Origin: Nemophila menziesii
Lineage: Eukaryota; Streptophyta; Magnoliopsida; Boraginales; Hydrophyllaceae
Assembly (NCBI GenBank): GCA_029959085.1
Contig: JARWIR010000010.1
Coordinates: forward strand, 35,828,731 to 35,892,730
Reading direction: 5' to 3'
Length of the DNA stretch: 64,000 nucleotides
Shown in pieces: positions 34,200-44,479 of the stretch. The translations under genes were made by a program, and so were the position numbers. Below the pieces are notes generated by a model. It made no database searches. It saw nothing but the letters and a program-made list of their open reading frames with translations, and was not told the DNA's origin. Numbering within the stretch: the first letter of the stretch is position 1; every line of letters starts with the position of its first letter.

Positions 34200-35190
34200 A
34201 CCTCTTAATTAAAAGTGTGTAGAGTAAAAAAATCATTTAAACTATAAAAACAGTTTACAATAATCTATAGATTAATCATCCAAATAATTAGGATTCCAAA
34301 ATAAAGTTTCAAAGTCATTTAATATAAAGTTCAAAATAAATCCTTGAAACCAAGTCTCATGGTTCTTGTAAAACTCATACCAAGGAACTCAATTAATGCG
34401 TTTTTTTGAAGATGTTTTTTTTAATATATTTAAATATAGAGTATAAAATCTATTTAAAATTTTGAATACAAATACCACTAGCTTTTATAAAACTATTTCC
34501 TTAGGTGTAGGTGGATTGAGAAAATAAACTCATTTTTTTTTATGTATGTTGTAGTTTTAAACAAAATATAATTAGTTTTCACAAAGAGAATTATTAGTTC
34601 ATTGTCTTTTCATTCGAAAACTAATTTTTATTTATGCCGCTAGTTTTTTTTTGTCAATTTATTTATTTGAATAGTTTGAAGTCTATTCAGTAATATCATA
34701 TTTTTGTTAAAGGCTAGTTCTTGACAATAGAGTTATTTATAGTTAATAATCTGAACTTGTTCAATTGGGTACATTTCTAACTTAACGAGAAAATCTTTTG
34801 ACCATCCTTGCATTCTATATATGAGCCTATTCTAAAAAAAATGAGCCTATTAATCGTTTTCAAGAAGGTTAGAGACCTTTTCTTTTTCGAAAATTAAAAA
34901 AGAGATTTGACAAAAAAAAAAAAAAAAGAAGGTTAGAAAAGAGACACTTATCTTAAAAGAGGTGACGAAATAGGTATAGATATTGTCCAAAAAAAAAAAA
35001 AAAAATAGGTATAGATAGAAACAAAATGTTTGTTTTGCAAAAGAAAAATATCTTGACACATACCATGTTCTATATTTAGATTTCACACCATGGAGAATAA
35101 AATCCAAATTTAGTTGGAGTTTATCACATTATATGTAACTATATTATAGGACAAAAGAAATATCTATATTATATAAAATTATATTATAAT
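34200..35190. other. Intergenic DNA, nothing identified
   Basis: AT-rich with two poly(A) runs (about 34912 and 34990) flanking a short duplicated AGGTATAGATA segment. No gene was recognised. Confidence 0.35.
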
Positions 35191-35302
35191 TTTTTTCCAT
35201 AGGAGAGTCATTTTGGATTTGAAGTCATTGACTTAATTCGAACTTTCACTACTTGATTGGATGACCAAAGCCCTGGCCAGTAAACTAATCCCAACTGGTT
35301 TA
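35191..35302 (-). mobile_element. tRNA-derived SINE, copy 2
   Basis: The complement aligns end to end with copy 1 at 3501-3615. The B box is decayed (AGTTCGAATT instead of GGTTCGAACC). It ends in an A-run on its own strand (T-run 35191-35196). Confidence 0.62.
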
Positions 35303-35395
35303 TATTATAAATTTTATATTATGTAAAATTATACTATAAAGTTTTATATACTAAATTTTTTTTATGTAAAATTGAACAATTAAGTTTTGGAATAG

Positions 35396-35969
35396 GGGAT
35401 TGCTATATATCACCCCTTTTTGCTTCACCTATTTATCATTTCTATGTGTCATCATATGTAGCATTAAACAAAGGAAAGAGAAAATAATCATTTAGGGCCT
35501 GTTTGTATTTAGGAGGGAAAAAAATAATAAAGGAAAAGAAAAGATAAATTATAAAAAAAAAAAGGAAAGGATTATTTTTGTTGATTAGAAATTTTTATAA
35601 AAGAAGATTTAATAAATGATTTTAGATATATTTTGTTTGTATTGAAAAAAATACAAAAGGAAAGGGGAAAAAATTAATTTTGACCTATAATCATTAATAA
35701 AATTCATTTCTTTTCATTTGACTCCAATTTGGAGTGATAATAAAAATAGACATATGAGTGATTTTTGGAATGATTCCTTTTCGTTTCTTTCATAAATTTT
35801 TCCAATACAAACAATGTAAAAAGTAAAAAATCATTTCTATTCTTTTCTTTTCTTTCTGTTTCTCTCAATCCAAACAGGCCCTTAAGAGAAAAAAACATTT
35901 TTATTGGTGTTTAAAACCTCTACATAAGAGGTAATACATGAGTAAACTAAAAAAGAATGATATATATCT
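35396..35969. mobile_element. Mutator-like MITE interrupted by a Tourist MITE
   Basis: The left part (TTGCTATATATCACCCCTTTTTG ... CTATGTGTCATCATATGTA, 35399-35462) matches the left half of the UXT-intron MITE. The right end near 35956 (AATGATATATATC) resembles its inverse. The outer TSD is not clear. A 387-bp Tourist element sits between the halves. Confidence 0.5.
35492..35884. mobile_element. Tourist-like (PIF/Harbinger) MITE
   Basis: Element 35495-35881 has termini GGGCCTGTTTG and CAAACAGGCCC and the 3-bp TSD TTA on both sides. The interior is AT-rich and partly self-complementary, without coding sequence. Confidence 0.82.
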
Positions 35970-36551
35970 TTAATCTGTGGAAGAGGTGAATAATGTCCAA
36001 TACTTTCCTATCCCCATCCTTTTATGGTTTTCTTATTAATTTTCTCTCATCACACTTACGTTAAACTTTTTCATAAAAAACACTTTATATTGAAGTTTTT
36101 CCAAGCAAGCATTTACTCTGACTGAAGAAAGGTTTTGCGATGAGGTAGAGCATTCTCAAAATTGTTAACATAATCCAATCAATTGCAAAATAACAACAAT
36201 CCAACGACATTGTTTAAATTAGAAAAAAAAAATCGTTGTATAAATTGTGAAAAATAATAGTTCAAATCTAAACGAAATTAGTGATTGTTTTCCTGTGAAA
36301 ACAACAACAAACAGTCATTTTACAATGACCAAAGATTTCACATTGTGAGAATTTTCGCGTAACTCCACAAATGTTTTTTTATGAGATATGGTTTTTTTCT
36401 CGTAACTCAACAATAATATTTACTTGTTGGTTTTATCTTATAAGTTATAGGAATTTTCCGTAACTCAATTTTTTGAGTTATGAAAACATTTCTGTAACTC
36501 AACAATATCATTTATTTATTTGTTTTTTATGAGTTATGCAAATATTCTAGT
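35970..36551. other. Intergenic DNA with degenerate GTAACTCAA repeats
   Basis: From about 36355 to 36560, GTAACTCAA/TGAGTTAT motifs recur every 60-70 bp with AT-rich spacers. The LINE at 36571 landed in the last of them. Nothing coding. Confidence 0.45.
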
Positions 36552-36606
36552 AACTCAAACCATTTATTTCTTTTTTTTTTTTTTTTTTTTTGTCAAAAGT
36601 AACAAA

Positions 36607-39600
36607 TCAAAAACGTTTATACAAATACTTAAGGAAAGTATAAAAATCGCTTAAAGATCCACTCTTCCATGCAGAGATATCGATATTACGTCTAGCACTC
36701 TTTGCTGCAAGGTCCGTAACGTTGTTAAGTTTTCTGTTGACGAAGTTAACCTTCCAGGAAGGGAACTTCAAAAGCCAGCTCCTCATTTCGGCAATGAATG
36801 GGTAGATTTGCCATCGAAGACCTGTGCATTTAGAAATACCTTGAACAAGTTCAAGGTTATCAGAGTAAAAGGAAACACTCTGTAGATTACAAGTAGCGGC
36901 CTTTCTCATAGCCAGAAGGACCGCCCAACATTCACCTTCAATAGGGCTTCTAACAAAAGATCTAGTAACGATTTTGTGAGTGAGTTTTCCTTCCTTATCA
37001 ACTGCAATTGCCGCTAGACCAGAGGGTTCATACTCTCTTTTAAAAGAAGCATCACTCATAAATATATAATCTGAATCGTCCGTCAATATCGGGTTATTCT
37101 CTAGCTTAACTTCCTTATCTTCTTTACCTCTTGTATTACTTTCATCTTGGTTCCCTTCTTCAGTATTCTTTTTAGCAAAAAGGTTGTTCATAGCCGAATG
37201 AATTTTAAATAAAATGTCTTTGATAATCCATGGTGTATTTTCATGAAAGCCCTTCATTTTCGCTTTCCATATATTCCATATCGTGAGTAGAAAATAGGCA
37301 ATAAATTCATTCTGATCCCATCCGTTTTTAGTATATTTCTTACGCATTTCCATTAACCAATCTCCTAAATGATATTTTTTCTCCTTTTCAATATGCATTT
37401 GTAACCTTGAGTTAGCCCATATCGCCATACTTAAAGGGCATTTTATGAAAAGATGTTCTATATCTTCCTTATCCAGTTCACACCATTCGCAGATATCATC
37501 TTTTATACATTTTCTGACCTTAAGATTACGTTTGGTAGGTAAAGCTCCATTGCATACTTTCCATCCGAAGGATCTTACTTTATTCATAACGTTTGATTTC
37601 CAGATGATATTCCAAAGGCTACTATTCTCATGTTTACCTTGAGATGATGATTGCGCTTCACTTTGTACTTCCTTCTCCACCAATTTATGGTAGCCTGATT
37701 TTGTACTATAAACTCCATCCTTTGAGAAAGGCCATATTAACTTATCTTCTTCCTTGAGAAGCAAAATAGGGATTCTACATATATCACTAACAATGTTTGG
37801 TGGGAAAAGTCGTCTAAGAAGCTCCATGTTCCAAGCCGTCATATCCTTATTAAATAATTGTGCTACTATCTCCACATCACATCCTATTGGCTTCTCCAAA
37901 ATAATATTATTACCAATCCAGTTTTGATTCCATATATTGATATTTAAACCGTTTCCAATCCTCCATATTGAATGTTGCTTGATAAATTGTATACCTTTAT
38001 AGATACTTGTCCAGCTCCATGATCTTTTATTAGCAAGTTTGGTGTTGAGAAGATTATCAAACGGGGAGTAAATGCCTTTTAAGACTTTAGCCACCAGTGA
38101 GTCAGGGTTATTCATAATTCTCCAGGCTTGTTTAGCTAATAAAGCCATATTCATTTTCTGGAAATCTCTAAATCCAATACCCCCGATAGATTTAGCTCTA
38201 GCAATTTTTTTCCATTTGATCCAATGAATTCTTTTCTTAGTATTAGAGTCCCACCAGAAATTGGCAACGATTCCAGACAGTTTTTTACAGAGTGCTTTAG
38301 GGAATTCGAATATAGACATAGCATAATTCGGTATCGCTTGAAGAACCGCTTTTATAAGAACCTCCTTGCCTCCGTCGGAAAGTATATTAGCAAAATAACT
38401 AGAGGATTTACTAAGTAGCTTGTCTTTAATATAATTTAGATTCTCTGATTTAGCTCTTTTAAGAGAGAAAGGTATACCCAAATACTTTCCAAAAGCTGAC
38501 GTCCTTGTTACATTTAGAATTTTTGCTACATCCTCGCAAACTTGTTCCGGGGTTCCTTTACTAAACAGAATTGACGATTTTTGAAAGTTAATCCGTTGAC
38601 CAGAGGCTTGACAAAAAAGTGAGATAGTATCTTTGAAAGCTTTAATTTCATTATTATCAATATTAATGAAAAATAAAGCGTCATCAGCAAAAAGTAAATG
38701 CGTAAGACTTGGGCAGTTTCTGGTGATTCTGATGCCTTTGATATTACCTTCCCGACATTGATAATTAATAAGGCCGATAAGACTCTCAGTTAGTAACGAG
38801 AATAGAAGTGGAGATAAGGGGTCACCTTGTCGGATTCCTCTAGTCGGTGAGAATTTATTAAGCCTTTGACCGTTGACTTTTATTTGAAAAGAGACTGAAG
38901 ATATACAATTATAAATCCATTTGACCCATTTTTCACAGAAGCCAATAGATTTAAGTGTTTGAACCAGAAAGTCCCAGTTGACTTGGTCATAAGCCTTAGC
39001 CATATCGATTTTAACCGCAGCAACGTGTTTATTTGATTTTCTTTTATTTTTAAGAAAGAAAGAGACTTCCTGCGCAATTAGTATATTGTCTTGGATACTC
39101 CTTCCCTTTATGAATGCTGACTGAGTAGGCGATATAAGATTATCCATAAACGGCTGTAATCTATTAGCAAGAATCTTCGAAATGATTTTATAACTAAAGT
39201 TGAGACAAGCAATAGGTCTATAATCCGCAACTGATTCTTGATAATCCCCTTTTGGAATAAGCGTAATAAGAGTATCATTTATACCATTGAGGGGTGTATT
39301 ATTCTTAAAGAAATTGATAACAATCGTATAGATATCGTCTTTGAGAACATCCCAGTTTTCTTGATAAAAATTACCTGGCAGACCATCTGGTCCCGGAGCT
39401 TTGGACCCGGACATATCAAAAACCGCTTTTTTGACTTCTTCAATATCAGGAAGCTTAGTAATTTCCTCATTAATATTATCAGAGACCTTGTTAGGTATAT
39501 ATTGAGATATATCCGCTCCTTGCGCATCTGATTTATCCATGAAGAGTTTCATATAATAATCACGAATAATATCTTTTATTTCCGCTTCATCTTCAGTCCA

Positions 39601-40758
39601 AGAACCATTATTATTTTTGATAGCGCTAATCTTGTTTATTCTCCTTCTAAAAAGGGTTTTGGCATGAAAATATTTTGTGTTTTTGTCCCCTTTCTTAATC
39701 CATTGATCTCTTGCCTTATCTGCCCAGTATAACTCCTCTTGTCTCCACGCTTCTTCTAATTTTTCATATATCTCTTTCTCCTTAAACCAATTAGCCTCTG
39801 TAGCTTGATCATTTTGAAGTTCAGTTAGTTCTCTTTGATATTTGTCAATGAGTTTACGATTATTACAAAAATTCTGTTTACTCCATCCCGTAAGAGCTAA
39901 ACAAAGCGCATCCCTCTTAGCACAAAAATCTTTAATGGAGAGAGCATTACCTTGTCCAATCCATGTTTTACTAATAAAGTCCTTGCATTTATCATTTTCC
40001 AACCATCTAGATTCAAACATAAAGTATTTCTCAAATCTTGATTTGGGTGTATCCATGGAAAGAATAAGTGGAGAGTGGTCGGATCCAATCGCGGGTGGTA
40101 CTTGAATTGAAGCATTTGGATGGCTTTCGCACCATGATAAGGAAGCAAGGCCACGATCAAGTCTTTCTTTAACATTTTCTTCACCTTTTCGTTTATTTGA
40201 CCAAGTGTAAAAGCATCCTTTGCTTGGAAGGTCAATCAAACTGTTTTGATTAATGAAGTTGTTAAATTTTATGATTCTATCAAAATTTGATCCTCTTTTC
40301 CCCATTTTTTCCGAAGTGCGTGAAATGTCATTGAAATCTCCAATGAACAAAGTTGGAGTATCCACTTTTGAATACCAATTTGTAAGAGATTTCCATAAAT
40401 TATTTCTTTCATTCTCACATGTTGGGGCATAAACACAAACCAAATACCAAATGTCTTTATTTGATTCCATAACTTCGGCAATTACAAAAGAAGATGAGGA
40501 GTTTATGACCCTTAACTTAACGGAATCGTTCCACAATAATAGAATCCCTCCAGACATATATGATCTTCCCTTGGGTTCAACTACGTGTGAATTACCAAAA
40601 GCTTTAAAATGCGTACAAGAAGATAACTTAGTAGACCTTAATTTAGATTCTAACAAACAAGCGATAGAGATATGAAATTTCGAAACTAGGGACTTAAACA
40701 TACTCTTTGTCGAAGGTGCCCTCGCTCCTCGACAATTCCATACAAGCACACTATCCAT
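36607..40758 (-). CDS. LINE-A ORF2: endonuclease, reverse transcriptase, RNase H
   Basis: The frame is open from 40815, but the likely start is the Met at 40758 (MDSVLVWNCRG), where APE-type endonuclease begins and where the ATG overlaps the ORF1 stop in ATGGATAG. Domains (numbered from 40815): endonuclease about 20-250, with WNCRG, LLESK, VYAP, GDFND and GSDHSPL carrying the usual N, E, Y, D/N and D-H residues. Reverse transcriptase about 430-740, with SKAPGPDG, IDMAKAYDQVNWDFL, GIRQGDPLSP and LLFADDALFF (FADD catalytic box). A zf-RVT linker near 1090-1160 (ICEWCELDKEDIEHLFIKC). RNase H about 1248-1385, with MSDASFK, EGECWAVLLAM, YSDNLELV and VTDLAAK supplying the four acidic residues. The enzyme nicks DNA and copies its own RNA at the nick (target-primed reverse transcription). 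No stop or frameshift is present. Confidence 0.93.
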   Translation of the reverse strand: MDSVLVWNCRGARAPSTKSMFKSLVSKFHISIACLLESKLRSTKLSSCTHFKAFGNSHVVEPKGRSYMSGGILLLWNDSVKLRVINSSSSFVIAEVMESNKDIWYLVCVYAPTCENERNNLWKSLTNWYSKVDTPTLFIGDFNDISRTSEKMGKRGSNFDRIIKFNNFINQNSLIDLPSKGCFYTWSNKRKGEENVKERLDRGLASLSWCESHPNASIQVPPAIGSDHSPLILSMDTPKSRFEKYFMFESRWLENDKCKDFISKTWIGQGNALSIKDFCAKRDALCLALTGWSKQNFCNNRKLIDKYQRELTELQNDQATEANWFKEKEIYEKLEEAWRQEELYWADKARDQWIKKGDKNTKYFHAKTLFRRRINKISAIKNNNGSWTEDEAEIKDIIRDYYMKLFMDKSDAQGADISQYIPNKVSDNINEEITKLPDIEEVKKAVFDMSGSKAPGPDGLPGNFYQENWDVLKDDIYTIVINFFKNNTPLNGINDTLITLIPKGDYQESVADYRPIACLNFSYKIISKILANRLQPFMDNLISPTQSAFIKGRSIQDNILIAQEVSFFLKNKRKSNKHVAAVKIDMAKAYDQVNWDFLVQTLKSIGFCEKWVKWIYNCISSVSFQIKVNGQRLNKFSPTRGIRQGDPLSPLLFSLLTESLIGLINYQCREGNIKGIRITRNCPSLTHLLFADDALFFINIDNNEIKAFKDTISLFCQASGQRINFQKSSILFSKGTPEQVCEDVAKILNVTRTSAFGKYLGIPFSLKRAKSENLNYIKDKLLSKSSSYFANILSDGGKEVLIKAVLQAIPNYAMSIFEFPKALCKKLSGIVANFWWDSNTKKRIHWIKWKKIARAKSIGGIGFRDFQKMNMALLAKQAWRIMNNPDSLVAKVLKGIYSPFDNLLNTKLANKRSWSWTSIYKGIQFIKQHSIWRIGNGLNINIWNQNWIGNNIILEKPIGCDVEIVAQLFNKDMTAWNMELLRRLFPPNIVSDICRIPILLLKEEDKLIWPFSKDGVYSTKSGYHKLVEKEVQSEAQSSSQGKHENSSLWNIIWKSNVMNKVRSFGWKVCNGALPTKRNLKVRKCIKDDICEWCELDKEDIEHLFIKCPLSMAIWANSRLQMHIEKEKKYHLGDWLMEMRKKYTKNGWDQNEFIAYFLLTIWNIWKAKMKGFHENTPWIIKDILFKIHSAMNNLFAKKNTEEGNQDESNTRGKEDKEVKLENNPILTDDSDYIFMSDASFKREYEPSGLAAIAVDKEGKLTHKIVTRSFVRSPIEGECWAVLLAMRKAATCNLQSVSFYSDNLELVQGISKCTGLRWQIYPFIAEMRSWLLKFPSWKVNFVNRKLNNVTDLAAKSARRNIDISAWKSGSLSDFYTFLKYLYKRF

Positions 40759-43654
40759 TGAACCCGGCCATATTATGGGACAGGCCGACATCCACTTGAG
40801 CAATAGTAGGCCCACTTTCCATCACGGGAAGCCCCTGTGTACTCGCAGTCTCTTCAGAAGATGATTCTTCACTAGAAAAACCATCGAGGTGACCTTGACA
40901 ATCATCACCCTTACAAAACACAAACTTTTCATTCATTTGTGCATCACCAACATAGTAATTCTCCTCCTCCTCTTGATTATAGAGGGATTGATCTCGAACT
41001 TTAAAAAAACTGGAGTATAACTCATCCACGAGCATCTTCATATCACTTATTTTCTTCTCCATCAAATTGAACTCATTCACACACACTTTCTGCCTCTTTT
41101 CCAAAGGTTCAGCTTGTACAGGAGCAGGTGCTGACTTACGCTTCAAGTTCATTGGCCAGGTAAACTTCTCTTTTGGTCTACACACTCGCATTCTTGGTTT
41201 GGTACGCCAAGTAACTTCTTCATCATTTTCGCTTCTAGGAAAGTTACTAAAGTGAACAAATTTTGAATTTGGGGTGGCTACTTGTGGTTCAAAGTTGTAT
41301 TCCTTCTCCATATCACTGATTAGCATAGCTTTTCCTTTATAATTTTCTTGGTAGTTTGACGGAGGATCATTGATGTTAATATTCGAAGGGCTGAGCTCCT
41401 TGAGCTGATCATTGTACATGGTGCTATTGAAGCCATGTCCCTCTTGATTAACACTTAACACAGCAGTATCACTAAGTAGTTTAAGAGTAGAAGCATTAGT
41501 ACCATCATCATAGTTTGTGTCTTGTGTAAACTTCCTGTATAATCCATCAATGTCAACCTCACGAGCATTAAGCACTTCTTTAATAGCTTGATTGAAAATA
41601 ATGATACTCATTCCCACTTTTCCAAGTTCCTCTCTGAAAATTTTGAAGATGGCTAGATAGATCTTCTCAGATAACTCAACTGGACCTTCGAAGTTAGCAG
41701 ATCGATGGCCCAGTTTTAGCAAGTATAGATGGTTTAGTTCAAAAGGAGATCGATGGCCCAGTTTTAACAAGTATCGATGGTTTAGTTCAAAAAGAGATCG
41801 ATGGCCAAGTTCATATAGAGTACAACCCAACAACCAATTAAGATGAAAAACAATCTCAATGCAAATTCCTTGTATGTGCTTACGAGTAAAGAGTCTGAGA
41901 AAGATCATGAAAATCTTCCCAATAACATTAAACCATTTAGTTCTCCACTTACCCATTCCATCAGTAACAACTAGATGACAAAAACTATCATTGAAAACTT
42001 TAACAAAGATACATCCGAACTTCTTGAGACCATTCACGAGTTTACCCATCCGTAACTTTAGAACCCAAAACATATGCAGCTTACTGAAGCCACTTACATA
42101 ATATATCTGCACATGTCCAAAGATGTAATAATTCAAGTGAAAAGTAGCATTATTGGGGCCACTAGCTGTAGGATACTCAAATCCATTATGAGAGTAAATC
42201 TGAATATAAATGAAATTTGGGAGATCAAGATCACCCAATTGGATCTGAACAAGTGATGTTAAGAAGATATCTGCATAACTAGAAAACCACAGCAAAGAGA
42301 CTGTTGCATGTGTATATATTTTTAAAGAAATGAGATACAAGGTATTTACACCTTCTATCGAGTTATCATGGCAAGAGCTGAACAGGACAAGATTAGAAAA
42401 CATACTTGTAACCTTTAGGATTTCAATACAAGATCCATAAATTATTAAAATGCATATATAATTCGCTGTGTAAATACAAAAAGTAGAGAGAAATGACAAT
42501 AGATAATTCCCCATTCCATGCATTAGATTGGCGGATTCAATATAATAATAATTGAAATTGGAGTTCCTCTGCAAAGAGATACTAATAACCCATTGATTAA
42601 TTGCAAAGTTAATCATTACATGAATGATAATATAATCCGATTGTAGAATAATAACATTCCTCTTACTGTTAGAATAGAGATAGAGCCTCTGCATGTTAAA
42701 AAAAGTAATCCATAGAGCATATCCCAATTCGAAAAATACAGTACATAACATCAAAAATACCCATTGATCTTTAAAATACAGCTGCATGTGTGAGAATAGT
42801 GGATGGCTATCCCAGCTCTCAAGACCCATCCAAGTGGCTCTATTAATTACAGTTGGGCCTCGATCTATCTCAAAGAAGTTTCGAATTTTTGGAAAAATGA
42901 GAAATTGTAGCAAGAGAAAGAGAATTTTCATATTATTCCCTGACTCTGATAAATACATAAGAGAACCAACACTAATGAAAGAGAGGAAGATAGACTTATC
43001 TTTAGAAATCATGATGTTGTGCAAAATATAAGTTCCAAAAAAACTCCTCCATTTATTTTCCCATCTGTTCCTTATAGAATAATAATCATTAAGATCAATT
43101 GAGATTAAACTATAAAACATAATCCCCACGAGAAAAGACATAACAATGCAAATCCTTAAATTAGAATAAGGTGACTCTTTCAAGAGAGAAAGAGATAAAG
43201 TAGCAACGAGAACTCCACCAAAATTATCAATCATCATAACCAGAACAGGTCGAACAATGTCTTTAATTTGCCAAAAACAGGTAGTATAAAACTGGAGATC
43301 ACATATGACCCCAAACCACCAAGTAACCCAGTAGACGAACATGCACATATCCGAGATATGAAACTTCATTGCAGAGAAGCTGGGATCACTCATCAGAAGA
43401 CACATGCAGCAAGAACAAACCAAAATCATAGACATGCAGCCGAAAAGAAGTATGATCGCTTCCATCCAAACTGAAATAGAACAAACCCCACTCGGAGAGA
43501 GATAACAAAAACAAACGGGAAAGGGAATTAAGAAATCACAGCAATTGGAGAGGGAAAACAAGTTATGACGAAAAGGATGAAAGTTGAAAATAGTGAATTG
43601 GAAACTAAAAAATAAGAAAATTAGCTGTATGTAATTGAGGACCCATATGGACAT
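40751..43654 (-). CDS. LINE-A ORF1: 967-codon frame with membrane-protein-like N-terminal half
   Basis: Open for 967 codons, ending at a stop inside ORF2's start (8-nt overlap ATGGATAG). In this place plant L1 elements normally encode an RNA-binding protein with DUF4283 and a CCHC knuckle. I see neither. Residues 1-600 are rich in F, I, L, W, Y, M and C, with many hydrophobic runs (for example about 5-22, 64-88, 104-120, 137-158, 167-187, 242-255, 298-320, 384-410) separated by polar loops. Residues 611-651 hold three repeats of LxELGHRS/LKLGHRSPFEL type from a 60-bp tandem duplication. The C-terminal third (about 660-967) is hydrophilic, with a bipartite basic stretch (KRK 838-840, KRQK 853-856) and an acidic end. 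The true start may be internal (for example Met64). Function unknown. The membrane prediction is inferred from composition alone. Confidence 0.6.
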   Translation of the reverse strand: MSIWVLNYIQLIFLFFSFQFTIFNFHPFRHNLFSLSNCCDFLIPFPVCFCYLSPSGVCSISVWMEAIILLFGCMSMILVCSCCMCLLMSDPSFSAMKFHISDMCMFVYWVTWWFGVICDLQFYTTCFWQIKDIVRPVLVMMIDNFGGVLVATLSLSLLKESPYSNLRICIVMSFLVGIMFYSLISIDLNDYYSIRNRWENKWRSFFGTYILHNIMISKDKSIFLSFISVGSLMYLSESGNNMKILFLLLQFLIFPKIRNFFEIDRGPTVINRATWMGLESWDSHPLFSHMQLYFKDQWVFLMLCTVFFELGYALWITFFNMQRLYLYSNSKRNVIILQSDYIIIHVMINFAINQWVISISLQRNSNFNYYYIESANLMHGMGNYLLSFLSTFCIYTANYICILIIYGSCIEILKVTSMFSNLVLFSSCHDNSIEGVNTLYLISLKIYTHATVSLLWFSSYADIFLTSLVQIQLGDLDLPNFIYIQIYSHNGFEYPTASGPNNATFHLNYYIFGHVQIYYVSGFSKLHMFWVLKLRMGKLVNGLKKFGCIFVKVFNDSFCHLVVTDGMGKWRTKWFNVIGKIFMIFLRLFTRKHIQGICIEIVFHLNWLLGCTLYELGHRSLFELNHRYLLKLGHRSPFELNHLYLLKLGHRSANFEGPVELSEKIYLAIFKIFREELGKVGMSIIIFNQAIKEVLNAREVDIDGLYRKFTQDTNYDDGTNASTLKLLSDTAVLSVNQEGHGFNSTMYNDQLKELSPSNININDPPSNYQENYKGKAMLISDMEKEYNFEPQVATPNSKFVHFSNFPRSENDEEVTWRTKPRMRVCRPKEKFTWPMNLKRKSAPAPVQAEPLEKRQKVCVNEFNLMEKKISDMKMLVDELYSSFFKVRDQSLYNQEEEENYYVGDAQMNEKFVFCKGDDCQGHLDGFSSEESSSEETASTQGLPVMESGPTIAQVDVGLSHNMAGFNG

Positions 43655-43658
43655 AAGT

Positions 43659-43858
43659 GGAAGGCTTCAACAAATTCAAAGAAACAGATCTTAGGAGTAA
43701 TACCAATGTAGAACGAATGATTCCTTGTTTTAAGCCATTCTTGCGAACTTAAGGCAGTTAGAGCTTTTTCTTTATTTGGTCGGACTAAGCAGTTAGAGCA
43801 TCTGAGGCACAATATGCATTCTGTAATAGGTGTTTTTTGTTCTTTGCCAACTCAACTC
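43659..43858 (-). promoter_or_regulatory. 5' UTR of LINE-A (expected internal promoter region)
   Basis: About 200 nt between the TSD and the first ORF1 Met. A 63-codon frame (43812-43621) overlaps it, but this may be an upstream ORF without meaning. No promoter motif is recognisable. Confidence 0.4.
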
Positions 43859-43877
43859 AACTCAAACCATTTATTTC

Positions 43878-44405
43878 AATCTTCACTTTTTATACATATT
43901 ATGTTAGATTTAGTTTTTTATTTTTTTGCTATTAATTTGTTGTGATTTTGTTTGATTTTTAATTGAAAAAATATGAAAGAAATCTTATTATATTGTTAGT
44001 GTATATCTGCGTTATTTTCTAGAAACCAATTAGAAGTAAGGATAAGTTAATGTTTTGCGCGTCAAAAAATTATCATGACTTTTACAGGATAATACACATG
44101 ACCACAAGAATGTATTGGTCATAACCTTTAAATTTTATATTTTTTTATCAAGTATACTATAAATTCTTATATTATACAAAATAAATTATATTTTATCTTA
44201 TAAATAATAAAATATTTATATAAATGAAAACAAAATGACAGTTCTTAAAATTAGAATCATTGGTCATAATATATTTTTAATAAACCTTAAGAATAAAATA
44301 ACTATTTCTAAAATTGTTAAGTTCCTCATAATTTTTAATTTTAAGCTAACTTTGTTGTTCAATAACCTTTTTGTTGTTCAATAACCTTTTTCTATAACAA
44401 AAAAG
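43878..44405. other. Spacer between the two LINEs, nothing identified
   Basis: AT-rich. It includes a direct duplication of TTTGTTGTTCAATAACCTTT (about 44350-44390). Confidence 0.4.
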
Positions 44406-44479
44406 AAATAGAATTAGAAGTTTTTTTTTTTTTTTTTTAGTCGAAAGTTCATATATTAAAAGTCACAAAAATTACAAAG

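Larger units (their letters stand above)
36552..43877 (-). mobile_element. Full-length young L1-type LINE (LINE-A)
   Basis: The element occupies 36571-43858 and is flanked by a perfect 19-bp TSD, AACTCAAACCATTTATTTC (36552-36570 and 43859-43877). It has a 21-nt poly(A) tail on its minus strand (36571-36591), a 3' UTR of only about 15 nt, and both ORFs open. Perfect TSD and intact frames indicate a recent insertion that could still be active. Confidence 0.93.

Noticed and set aside
37445..40675. Plus-strand and out-of-frame ORFs over LINE-A ORF2
   Set aside because: Shadows of the 1402-codon frame, which has all catalytic motifs.
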